Positions 40,511 through 50,656 of a DNA stretch of 64,000 bases are shown piece by piece. Source of the stretch: Sweltsa coloradensis (taxonomy: Eukaryota > Arthropoda > Insecta > Plecoptera > Chloroperlidae); assembly GCA_024449915.1 (NCBI GenBank), contig JAMZAV010001856.1, forward strand, positions 217,009-281,008, in the 5' to 3' direction. The notes under the pieces were generated by a model. The model had not been told where the DNA came from and did not search any database. It was given only the letters and a program-made list of their open reading frames with translations. Position numbers and translations under genes: made by a program. The first letter of the stretch is position 1; every line of letters starts with the position of its first letter.

Positions 40511-42432
40511 CTAGGGAAACGCCAAAGTCGTTGTTAGACGAGTGAGTGACCTATGTGTATAGTATCCGAGACACACACATAACAAAAACTTGTAGAAATA
40601 CAGCCAAACCTTACACACTCAAAAGAAATGAGATCTAAAAAAGGGCCAAGCTCATCTACCCTTCCACATTTGCGCATTCTTAATTCATAAACGTACAGTG
40701 TCCCATAACAGCATCCTCGAAAAGCTTGGCAAAATAGAATTTGCGATTATAAATTTAAACGAAATAGTTCATCCAAGTTCTTTTTTCTAATTAATTTAAA
40801 CGTAATAACATGCAAATTTTATTTTGCCAAGCTTTTCGAGGATGCTGTTATGGGACACTGTACGTTTATGAATTAAGAATGCGCAAATGTGGAAGGGTAG
40901 ATGAGCTTAGCCCTTTTTTTAGATCTCATTTCTTTTGAGTGTGTAAGGTTTGGCTGTATTTCTACAAGTTTTTGTTATGTGTGTGATCTCATTACTTTTT
41001 CAAGTTCCATTGCAAAATTATATGTTAAAATATAATAACTTTATCAAAGTTGATTTAATTTCTATGGTATTAGCAGTAACAATATAAGATGTAAAATATC
41101 TAGACCCGGATTCATGTACATCCTGGGTATAGGTGGTATAACCATGGTATAACGACGGTATTAGGACTGGACCCCAATTCTTGAGTTCGTAGGAGATGAG
41201 TTGAAAACGCAATTTGAAATCGAAGTCGTTTTCGTTTTCGAAGGAATTGGTATTCTTGAACGGTATCGTGGAAAACGTCATGGGTTGTGAGTTGAAAGAA
41301 TATCACGAAATCCAAACACTTTAAAAAGATTTGCGTATAGCAAAGAGCTCGAAAAAGTTCTATATTTATTCTAGATGGCAGTGCCTTCATAAACGCGGGC
41401 CAATCGAAAGACGAGTTGCATGAAATGATTTGATTGTTGCAATTATGTAAACAAACAGATGAGCAAGCTCATATTATTCGACACCTCGCTTCGACATTGT
41501 GTTTGTGTGTATTGTGTGGCAGAACCACCAGGCAGAACAATGTTGTGCTGGCCTAGGGTTGGCTAAGAAAGGCCTAGGGCTTGTCAAACATGTAATGTAA
41601 GTACTTATTTTATCTAGTCCTATAGCTAATGGAACTTTAGACCTATACTTTTGCATTATAAATAATTTTCTACATCTGGGCCTAGGCCAGGGACGGTTTC
41701 TGATTTGTTTTATGAGAGTATAATGACAACTTTTCTCGTTTCACACATAGAAGCAAAATTTAAAATGTCCGCCATTTGTTAACGTATCGCACTTTCCCGC
41801 CTAACTCTGCTTATACCGTCAACAAGTGTCAAGTAACTATGGTTACTTGTTGATTGTATGCCTAGTGTTTAAGGCTTATTTTAAAACCCTTATTTGGAAG
41901 CCTTCCAACAAACTTTTTTAACTTTTTTTTTCAAAAGAGACTATATTTCTATAACCTTAATGTCCATGTAAAATATGAACATTGTAGTCCCACCCGTCTG
42001 GTCAAAATCGCGGGCCGACGTATTAGATGTTAGCAGTAGTAGCAGTAGCAGTAGCAGTAGCTAACATCCTTAAAGTGATTTTGAGCATGTTTCAAGCCAT
42101 TTTTTTCACCAAGAAGGAATAATCGTACCCCAATAAAATTTGGCATGTGTTGTCAGGTACCTACATCCCCTCGATTGTGAGAGCTTTCAAGTTCACATTA
42201 CGTTACATGACGGCTGGGTAACACCTCGAAATCACCCCAACTCTGCTTGGTGTATAAGGTGCTTGAGTGTGTAGCGCACCGCGGCTTGGCTGCGGCGCCC
42301 TAACGGGCACCTAGATAATTCCCCATACTGGGCTACATCGAGCCTTAGGTATATGGGAGAAAAGGCGATGTTCCCGGGTACTCAACACATTGCTCACTCA
42401 CTCGTTTAACAACGACTTTGGCGTTTCCCTAG
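40511..42432. mobile_element. CTAG MITE containing element P
   Basis: The left arm CTAGGGAAACGCCAAAGTCG starts at 40,511 and the right arm ends CGTTTCCCTAG at 42,432. Loop sequence (CATACTGGGCTACATC, GGAGAAAAG) is kept at 42,322-42,380. Element P occupies 40,571-42,310. Confidence 0.9.
40571..42310 (-). mobile_element. Element P, copy 2 (inverted)
   Basis: Reverse complement of 5917-7967 without the hAT-like insert. The foldback arms are at 40,571-40,745 and 40,816-40,983; the other end is GGCGCCCTAACGGGCAC. The arms carry an extra ATTTGCGCATTCTTAATTC lost from copy 1. Confidence 0.9.
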
Positions 42433-42459
42433 TCTAATAATATGCCTCCTCGCATATTC

Positions 42460-42642
42460 CCCCGTCTGGGCCCAGGGTAGAACTGGCCCAGAGCATGGCT
42501 CTGCTAATCGTACAAGGCGATTCAAGAGAAAAAGTCCACCTCGCAACCATCATCTACAGGCTCGAGGCCTATAGGCCCCTAGGCTAGAGTGGCGCATTAT
42601 GACATTACGGTTGACGCGTCCTTAATCCAAATAAACCAAACT
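42460..42642 (+). mobile_element. GAC-SINE, internally deleted
   Basis: The head CCCGTCTGGGCCCAGGGTAG runs to CCTCGCAACCATCATC, then jumps to GGCCCCTAGGCTAGAGTGG and GGTTGACGCGTCC. Confidence 0.88.
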
Positions 42643-42667
42643 ACTACTATCATAATCATTTTTCTCC

Positions 42668-42807
42668 TTATATATACACTAAGAAATTCATTCATTCAAT
42701 GATTAATAATCATTAAACACACCATTAACTAATCTCATCAACTTTTATATCACAGGCGGCGCAATATGAACTAACCAGTTAAAGCGCCCTAGTTTCTCTT
42801 GTCGTCG
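42668..42807 (+). mobile_element. LINE-A tail
   Basis: CACTAAGAAATTC, AACACACCATTAAC, ATATCACAGGCGGCGCAAT, AACTAACCAGTTAAAGCGCC and TGTCGTCG. Confidence 0.82.
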
Positions 42808-43265
42808 TTTTCCAAAAGTGCGATTTTTTTTTTTAGCACGAAACAGGTTGCACAGCCTGTTTCTCCTCTCCGTATTTTTAAAGAATCCCATCCTTAACCT
42901 TCTATCATTTCATTTACACTGCCATAAGTTTTTATCAAATCTTCACAGCTACTCTCTTTGCTGCCAATCTCTGTACTTTGTTAAGGGCTTTGACATGACC
43001 ATCCCGACATACGAAAACACATAAATATTCCATCATTATATATAATTAAACCAAATTTAATACACCTAAATTCTAATTTTTAAAGAAAAATATTAATGAT
43101 AATATGAATATTACTACCATCTTTATAATTTTCTTTGTTTTATTTACTTTGAATGACCATGAAGAAACGCTGAGCCCGTCTACCTCGTTACAACTGTTTC
43201 GTGTACTAGATATCGGTGTGAAGGACACAACTCAACCCGACATTGTTGGAAATGAGTTTGTATTA
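42808..43265. other. No supported gene
   Basis: GAAACAGG..CCTGTTTC near 42,841-42,865 can form a short hairpin. A 62-codon frame at 43,104 starts with a hydrophobic run, but has no other support. Confidence 0.4.
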
Positions 43266-43299
43266 CTAATATTAACTTTGAATACAATATAGAAAACAA

Positions 43300-43438
43300 A
43301 CAACCCATAAATTTTAATTATTATAACCTACAATATCACATTCGGCAAAATTTGAATTCACAGATTGAAACTCCCTTGAAAATCACATTCGGCAAAATTT
43401 GATTTCACAGATTGAAACGCCCTTGTTTCTCTCGTCGT
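43300..43438 (+). mobile_element. LINE-A tail with duplicated segment
   Basis: ATCACATTCGGCAAAATTTG plus ATTCACAGATTGAAAC occurs twice in tandem (about 43,336 and 43,382). It then ends GCCCTTGTTTCTCTCGTCGTC. Confidence 0.7.
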
Positions 43439-43439
43439 C

Positions 43440-43580
43440 TTGCCGTATCATCGCCCTTCCTTCTTACTACCCGTGGCTGGCTCTGACTGATGGGATTATC
43501 CTCCCCATATCCCCTAGGCTAGAGTGGCGTGATATGACCTAACGGTTGACGCGTCCTTAATCCAAATAAACAAAAACAAA
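43440..43580 (+). mobile_element. GAC-SINE 3' part
   Basis: CCCGTGGCTGGCTCTGAC, CATATCCCCTAGGCTAG, GACCTAACGGTTGACGCG and AATCCAAATAAAC. It abuts the LINE-A tail. Confidence 0.85.
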
Positions 43581-43850
43581 ACAAGCGACGAGAAATCGCC
43601 CAAGACCGTACACAGCAGAAAGAAAACATCATCTACAAACAATATTATAAATTACTTTTTTTAGTTAGAGTTAAGACAAAGTCATAATATATTTACTACA
43701 GGTACACATCGAAGTACTTAACGTAAGTCCGTACAACATGTGAGCTCCAGTTTTGACCGAGTTTGAATGAAATCCAATTAATAAAAATAATAATAATAAT
43801 AATAACAAAACACTCTTACAACGATGTTCAAAGGATAATACATTACAGAT
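43581..43850. other. No gene seen
   Basis: AT-rich, with an (AAT)n run near 43,783-43,803. Confidence 0.5.
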
Positions 43851-44010
43851 TCCGTCTGGGCTCGGGGTAGAATTTGACTCGAAGCATGGCTCTGCTAATC
43901 GTAAAAGACGTCACCTATTACGTTCCTCCCCTTTGGAAAAACTACAACATGATTACAGGAGGCGCAATATAACCTAATGGTTAACGCGCCCTTAAACCTA
44001 ATAAACAACA
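43851..44010 (+). mobile_element. GAC-SINE, head and tail only
   Basis: TCCGTCTGGGCTCGGGGTAG to TCTGCTAATCGTAAAAGACG, a short unrelated gap, then GGCGCAATATAACCTAATGG and TTAACGCGCC. Confidence 0.75.
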
Positions 44011-44172
44011 AATACGACATAAACAAAGTATCTATAGGGGATATTAATAAATATAAAAAAAATTACAAGTTACAACTTTTCATGTTATTGGTCCACACCT
44101 CATGGTCTACTTACTACTCGCTCCTTGTCCGTGACGTCACCGTCCTAACAATATTGTCACCTTGTGTTGCAG

Positions 44173-44411
44173 AAGACGGCGGCTCCGGCTCCGGCAACGA
44201 GGATGACGCCGAGTGCGAGAACACCGGGAGTGGCTCGTATGCGCGCGCAACGCAACAGCCACACCAGCGCTCGGCGGTCAGACGGCCGAACTACAAGGCG
44301 GGAATCCCTCGTACTACAACAAGCAGCAGTACCAACATAACGCGCGGTCCTATAACCATCACGACACCCACCAGCCGCTCGTCACCACCGAGAAGCAGAT
44401 CTTTAATGAGG
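44173..44411 (+). CDS. GC-rich coding exon with Ser-Gly acidic motif
   Basis: A branch-point-like CTAAC and TTGTGTTGCAG precede, and GAGG|GTGAGT follows. The exon is far richer in GC and third-position G/C than its surroundings. It opens in phase with the 33,166-33,229 exon: (G)AA then DGGSGSGNEDDAECENTGSG. Ser-Gly pairs beside acidic residues look like glycosaminoglycan attachment sites of proteoglycans; glypican-like is only one possibility. Near 44,305, in a GGG run, the well-biased frame changes, and the second half is best read as NPSYYNKQQYQHNARSYNHH to EKQIFNE. So one base is probably lost, by miscall or mutation. A LINE-A tail sits in the following intron. Confidence 0.55.
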
Positions 44412-44429
44412 GTGAGTTCTAGAACACGT

Positions 44430-44733
44430 TTCGCAACCAGCTTCCTAATCACATGAAGAACTATACGAACACACGGCGATCAATTTTCTGAATTTCTTCA
44501 AATTTAAACAAATCAAATTCACATCATACACATTTCTTTAATGTATTTATATTCATTCATATAAATAACCTTTCTTTGCTATTACAATCATCTTCATAAT
44601 CTTTTTTTCTTATAAATACACTAAGAAAACAATATAATCACCAAACACACCATAAACTCATCTCAACAACTTTCAGTATCACAGGCGGCGCAATATGACA
44701 TAACTAGTTGAAGCGCCCTAGTTTCACACGTCG
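44430..44733 (+). mobile_element. LINE-A 3' end, diverged
   Basis: Decayed coding (CACATGAAGAACTATACG, ACGGCGATCAATTTTC), UTR, ATCACAGGCGGCGCAATATG, GTTGAAGCGCC and a degraded (GTC)n. Confidence 0.82.
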
Positions 44734-45092
44734 ACGTCTGAAAAAATGGTCACTAATTACTTTGGAGGACTTTTGCTTAAATTTTTTTAACATCATTGGC
44801 TAACTCGGCAACTTTGTCCGTAAATCCGCCATTCTTTGTTTTCTTGATTGATTTATTTATTTATTTATTATTTATTTAACGTCTATTCAATTCAGTTATA
44901 AAAACTGATTTACAAAGGAGGACAACTAAATAAATCTAATAATATAGATGCAGAAACTACAATAAACTACATTTAAGTACATATTTGAAATAGTAGCATT
45001 ACAACAACAATGCATTTAAACACAACAATTTTGTTAACAAATAAAAATGATATTAAATGTATTTAATGAATGAATCAAATATAAAAAGGGTG

Positions 45093-45208
45093 GGGAATGA
45101 AAAGAAAAAGGAAAAAAAGGAAAAAAGAAAAAAAGAAAAAAAAGGAAAAAAAGAAAGAAAGAAAGAAGGAAAAAAACATTAAAAAAGAAAATCGAAAAGA
45201 AAAAAAAT
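45093..45208. repeat. Purine-only tract, ~115 bp
   Basis: Almost entirely A and G on the plus strand (GAAAA, GGAAAAA, GAAAGAAAGAAAG), interrupted by one CATT. It lies within the LINE-B UTR. Such tracts can form triplex DNA. Confidence 0.9.
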
Positions 45209-45656
45209 GATTTATTAGACGATCCCACTCAAACGAATATGAGGTTTGCAAAAATTCAGGAGCAGCTAATCAGGGAGTATAATCAAAAACTTTCGCAGAA
45301 GAAACCACCGAACGCGAATCTTTTTTCTTGTGTTCAATATTCATTTTTGTGTTCAAATCTTGATAACAGTATAGTCTAAAAAATCTTGACATTATAATAT
45401 ATAATTATATCAGATATATAATTATTTAAAATTGTTCATGTCAAAAACTGATCACAGCAATGATACAGGACACCTAATTCAAGTTGCTAGCTCCATCAGT
45501 GGGCGGTAACCAGACAATCTAGGCAGAAAAATATAATTGAAAATACATTGCTTATATCATAATCAAAGCAATAATGAACAAACAAAGAGAAAAGCAAAAT
45601 CATTAATTAGAACTTATGAAGGTAAATTAACATTACACAAATACACAGACAATAAC

Positions 45657-46602
45657 CTATAAATAAATAGTACAAAAACAATTCTTTGCTCTTTGATTCA
45701 TTATCATTGCTTCAATTTTACTTTTAAATTGTACAATTCCTAGATCAGTAAACTGGCTTCTAATATCATAAGAAATTGAATTCCAATAGGATACGCCTCT
45801 GTACATAAATGACTTTCTAAATGCTTCAGAATTTAATCTAGGAACTTCCAATAAGTTTATTAAAGTAGAATTTCTATCAAGATCAACAATTTAAAAAATA
45901 TTGGGTAGAATACCTAAAAACATGTCAACATTTCAATACTTTGTATGTATTAACCAGCACGCTATACTTCATCCTTTCCTCAATCGTGAAACAATCAGAC
46001 TGCAAATCTTGGCTCAAGGAAATGAATCCAAAGATGGTCAATCTCTTTTAGAGTACAACATACTCAGTAGAAGGTCTTACTGCCCAAACCACTAAGCAAT
46101 AATCAATAACAGAGTGAATATAAGAATCTACAAGTAACCTCAACATTCTCTCGGTTACAAACCTCTTCATTCTACTTATAATTCCAATTGCTGATGATAC
46201 TTTATTACACACATATTCATAATGTTTCTTAAAATTTAAATTACAATCTAAGAAACATCCAAGATATTTAAATTCATACACCCTAGAAATTAACTTACCA
46301 TTACAATTCAACGTCAAATGAATATCAGTCATGCTTCTATCATAAGCCTGATGAAAAATCATAAAATTTGTTTTGCTATAATTAATATCAAGTTCCTGAA
46401 TTTAAAACCAATCATCCATACTCTTTAGAACATCTTGAAGACGTCTTACGATCTCTTCGACATCCAAACCTTCTAAATAAAAGACCAAGTCATCAGCATA
46501 TAAGATATAATTGATTCCTCCCATTATAGTAGATATATCATCTATATAAAGAATAAATAACAGGGGTCCTAATATTGAATACTTTTGGGAACATATTTGC
46601 AA
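45657..46602 (-). pseudogene. LINE-B reverse transcriptase, C-terminal part
   Basis: Minus-strand frames read SILGPLLFILYIDDIST and YILYADDLVFYLEG (catalytic YADD, 46,402-46,602). Next, in another frame, KYLGCFLDCNLNFKKHYEYV and LVDSYIHSVIDYCLVVW (46,048-46,362). Last comes SEAFRKSFMYRGVSYWNSI (45,657-45,851), the usual end of CR1/jockey-like RTs. At least two frameshifts and a stop separate the pieces. Confidence 0.9.
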
Positions 46603-46610
46603 GATTTAAA

Positions 46611-47299
46611 AACCTTTTTTCTATTTAAAAAAAAAATTTTTTTTCCCCCAAAAATTGATAGAAAATAAGGACTTAGTTATACCGGGTTTTTTAAATTTTA
46701 TTAAAAAAAAAAAAAAAGGGGAACTAAATAAAATGTTTTTCCTAAGACAAAAAGACACCCCAACCTTCCCATTACTTTTATCAACCCCTTTATAGAAAAT
46801 TATCTTTTAAAATGCTAAAAAGGGATTTTGGCGGGACCTCCCTTTTCCTAAAAACCTTTCTGGTTTGCACAAACCCCTTTTAAAGATGAAATCCACTTCA
46901 TGTAATAAATTTTGTGAAAAAATATTTTAAATTTTTTTCCCCAAAAAGGGAAGAGTTGTTATACCCCCCCCCCGGAAAAATTTTCTATCATTTTTTTCCC
47001 TTCCCCTTAAAAATGGGCATTCCCCTCTTCCAATTTCACGGGGTGTAGGGAGATCACCTACAAAAAGAAATGGGAAATAAGATCCGAATAATCAAATATT
47101 GTTTCGCATTTTTTAAATACAATGCAGGGAATTTTCTTGAATTGTTGCGGAGCTTCTAATTTTAAGGCAAGGGGGTTCAAAAAATTTATCCCGATTAAAA
47201 TAATAAAAGGGGGGGTGTGTTTTCCCGGAATGCAAAATTTTCACGTTCATATTATTGACGCCCTTTTGGTTTTTAAAAAAACCTTTTGTTATTTAAGAG
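46611..47299. other. Low-quality sequence
   Basis: Blocks of AAAA, CCCC, GGGG and TTTT replace mixed sequence from here on. No frame or repeat can be trusted. This is probably the upstream part of LINE-B and flanking DNA. Confidence 0.7.
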
Positions 47300-47645
47300 A
47301 TTGGCCCAAAAGCATGGCTCTGCTAGTCGTAAAAGGGGGCGTTTTCAAAAAAGAAAGGTCCCCCCTCGAAAAACATCAGCTAGAAACAGGGATGTGTATA
47401 TCCCCTTCCCCAAAACTGGGGGGCGATTTCTCTGGAAATTTTGTCGGGGACCTTGCCCTCTTCCCTAAGACCCCCCGGCGACGATAAACTTTTGCCCAAA
47501 CGAACGAGGGACAAAGATTTCCCCGACCGCGCGGGGAAAAACCCCCCTTAAACCATGGCTGGCTGCCCAAAGATGCCCCCCCCCCTTTGGCTAGAATGGG
47601 GGCATTATGCCCTAACTTTGACGCTCCCTTACCCCAAAATTAAAA
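47300..47645 (+). mobile_element. GAC-SINE in degraded sequence
   Basis: GGCCCAAAAGCATGGCTCTG, AACATCAGCTAGAAAC, GGGGACCTTGCCC and CCCTAACTTTGACGC keep the SINE order despite inflated homopolymers. Confidence 0.8.
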
Positions 47646-50600
47646 AAAACGAAATTGGAGACTAATATGGTACCCCAAATTGTAATTCTTTTGCGGGCAT
47701 TTTGGTTTCGTAAGGGATATTTTTGGGGGGGCCTCCTCCTCTGTAAAACTTTTTTGGACTTTTTCAAAAATGTTTTCCCAAATGGACCCTTTATCATTTT
47801 TTTGCCGTTTTTTTATATAAAAAAAATCAGAAGGGAATAATTGATACCCCTTTTGTCATTCTTTCCCGCCATTTAAAAATTGTAAGAGATTTTGTTCTTG
47901 GCCCCCCCTTTTTGTATATTTTTTCTATAATAAAAGGGGGAATATTGCTAAGTGGCCCCTTTTTATCATTTTTCCCCGTATTTTTTTATTCAAAAAAGGA
48001 AAATTATACTTATTTTTTAAACGGCGGCCTTTTTTAAATAAAAAGGGCCCTTTTTTTCATGGCTCCCCCACTATAAAACCTTTTTAACATTTTAAAGATT
48101 ATTTTGCCCATTAGTCCCTTTCCAAAAATTTATTTACCGTTTTTTTAAACTAAAAAAGGTAACAAATGGGGGCCTTCATTCAGGGTCCCTTTTTTTGAAT
48201 CAAAAGGGGACTTTTTTTGTGGCTCCCCTTTAAAGCGCTTTTCTTTGCCTTATGAATATTTTGCCAAGTAAAACCACCCCATTTACTTTTTGCCGTTTTA
48301 TTTGTGAACACCCCAGGCAAATGTTTAAGGGTTTAAAACCACATTTTGTTATTCAAAGTACTGCTTTGTTTTTTGGGGGAAATTTTTTTGCCCATTAAGA
48401 TTTTTGGTAAAAAGTTTTTTTCCCTTATTTTTCCCCAACCTTTGCGTCCCCTTTTAATTTGGTTTTTTTTTCGTGAAAAAAAATTTTTAGAAGGGGAATC
48501 TCTGAGGGGGGGTGTTTTAAACTCATCTGGGATTTTCCTTTTTGGGTGCATGAATATTGCGAGAAGAGCAACCCGGGCGTTCGGGTTTAAAACCTTTCCC
48601 AAAGGTTGACCGGGGCCTTTCTTTTTACCGTGACCAGAAACCCTGACACAGTGCACATGGGTTAGGGCATGAAACTAGGAAAGCCCCACGTGCCCTTGGG
48701 AATGTCCAAGACTCTGAGCATATCATGAGCTGCAAGTATCCAAGTTTTTTAAACCGTGCCAAATTTCCCCCCGATCTCGTCGGATTAAAGGAGAATCTGC
48801 TTTGGGGAATTTAAAAATCCCCAGCCCCACTACGCCCCGGTGTCCCCCTGAAACGTATTTTATCTGACGGGGGGCCATACTTGGATCATTAGCACCCCAT
48901 GAATATGTACGTGAATCAGCCTCCTCATGTGCAGCCCAACGTCCTTTCCAAATGAAGGAAATCTTTTTTGTACAATCTTGGTGATTACACTCTTTACAAT
49001 TTTGTGTTCCCTTTTTTTATTATGCATATTTATTAATCATGGTTCTAATATAAGACTTAACTAAGATGAATTTAGATTTTGTAATTGCTTTTTTTGGGAA
49101 TGTTTACGGTGTTTTCTATGTTTATAAATGGCCCTAAAATTTAAAACTAACACTTAGAAAAAATATATAATAAAAAAAACATAATGAAAAATAAAAGAAA
49201 AGGAAAAGAAGTAATATAATTGATTTTTGAACTAACAAAATTTAAAAACAAAAACTAACACAAAGAGTATTTATATAATCAAAAGTAACATAATGCTAAA
49301 ACCAAAAGTAAAAAAAAAGAAGATAAAAAAATTCTATTGGGGACATGAAACCCGTAGCATTTTTGAAGGTTAGACAAAAGAAGAAAAGAAGACAAAAATG
49401 TGGAAAGGAGCAACAGCATCTTTAACCCCGAGAAATCTCCATCTCGTTTCCCTTTGAGTTATAAATTTTATATTTTTGGTATTAGGCTTGATAAGGAGTT
49501 AAAATTAAAATTTCAAAGCTGTATAAAATAGGGGGCAGGGGAAGATTGGCGGTTTTGGGTAGATGTAGTTTATTTAAAAGCAGTTTTTAAATTTTCTTTA
49601 AAAAGGGTTTTTTCAGGTGATTTTTTTAAAGAGTGAAATATTCTTTTCCCTTAAAGATTTTTGGGGTAGGTTGTTTTTTAACATTTTCCCTATGTGAGTG
49701 ATGCAAAAGTTTACCTTTATTATTTGTTTAATTTATTTTTGTGGGTGTAGGGGGTAAAAAAGGAAGATTTGTCAACTCTTCCAGTTGAAGGTTGCTCAGA
49801 ACCATTTTCCCCGGCCCTTCGTTTCAACAATTTTTTTCCCCCTTCACCTGTTGGAGGGGCATGAGTTTTTTAAAAGATACAAAATACCTTTTTAAAAATT
49901 TCTTTAAAAGAAGCAGCAAGCTAAAACGTGGCTTTTGGAAAAGGTTTTGTGGCAAGCGTGTACATTCAACTATTACGGGAAAGGGAAAAAACTTTTTTTA
50001 AATGAAAATGATAAAAAAACGGGGCAAATTTGCATCAGGGGGCTTTGCGGGGTGGGGAAAAGGGGCCCGGGCGCGAACGCGATAAAAACCCAATTTTTTA
50101 AAACCACGTCCATCTTTAATGTACTTGCGCGGGCCCAAACGGGGTTGGGGCGAAGCCCCGGCCGGAGGCGGGGAAATTTTGTGGGCCCCTTTTTTCCCCC
50201 CAAAAAGCTTTTTATTTCGATCTAAAAAAATGGGGGGCACAAACTTATTTAAATTGCAAATTTGCAAAAATTTTTTAGGAAATTTTCCCAAGGTTTTGCT
50301 AAAATTTGTATTTTTTTTATTTTTTTTAAATTTGCTTTTTATGTTTTTCCAATACAAACTTTTAACAATACAATAAAAATTAAAATTTTAGGGGCCCAGT
50401 TTCCTTTTAAATTTTCTTTAACTAGGAAAAATTGGAGGGTCTTTGGGGCAAAATGAAAAAATATTATAATTTTCCCTACGCATATGGTTCGACAACAACA
50501 TAAATACAGTGTCAGTTTTTCCCTTTAAAGGTATAACAAAGGGGGAGTTTGCATAGGTACTTTCTGAAACCCGAAACCAATCACAGCTATTTTTTAAACT

Positions 50601-50655
50601 TATAAATACCCACCTTTCACACCCCAAAAAGATCATTAGTTCCCGAGTTCTCCCC
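47646..50655. other. Low-quality sequence, no feature supported
   Basis: Mostly homopolymer-inflated. 48,960-49,500 reads more normally (AT-rich with CACTTAGAAAA-like LINE-A UTR traces). 48,600-48,960 is more GC-rich, but I cannot assign it. Frames here are artefact-prone. Confidence 0.6.
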
Positions 50656-50656
50656 C

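Larger units (their letters stand above)
44846..46610 (-). mobile_element. LINE-B, longest copy
   Basis: The 3' end (AAATA-type tail, GACGTTAAATAA, CAGTT/AACTG hairpin) is at 44,846-44,925, the UTR continues to about 45,640, and RT coding sequence runs to 46,602. It is lost upstream in the low-quality zone. It is the source family of the short tails at 4.5, 26.1 and 34.3-35.2 kb. Confidence 0.85.

Noticed and set aside
43104..43292. 62-codon frame with a signal-peptide-like start
   Set aside because: The hydrophobic start is explained by AT-rich sequence, and no splice signals, conservation or domain support it.
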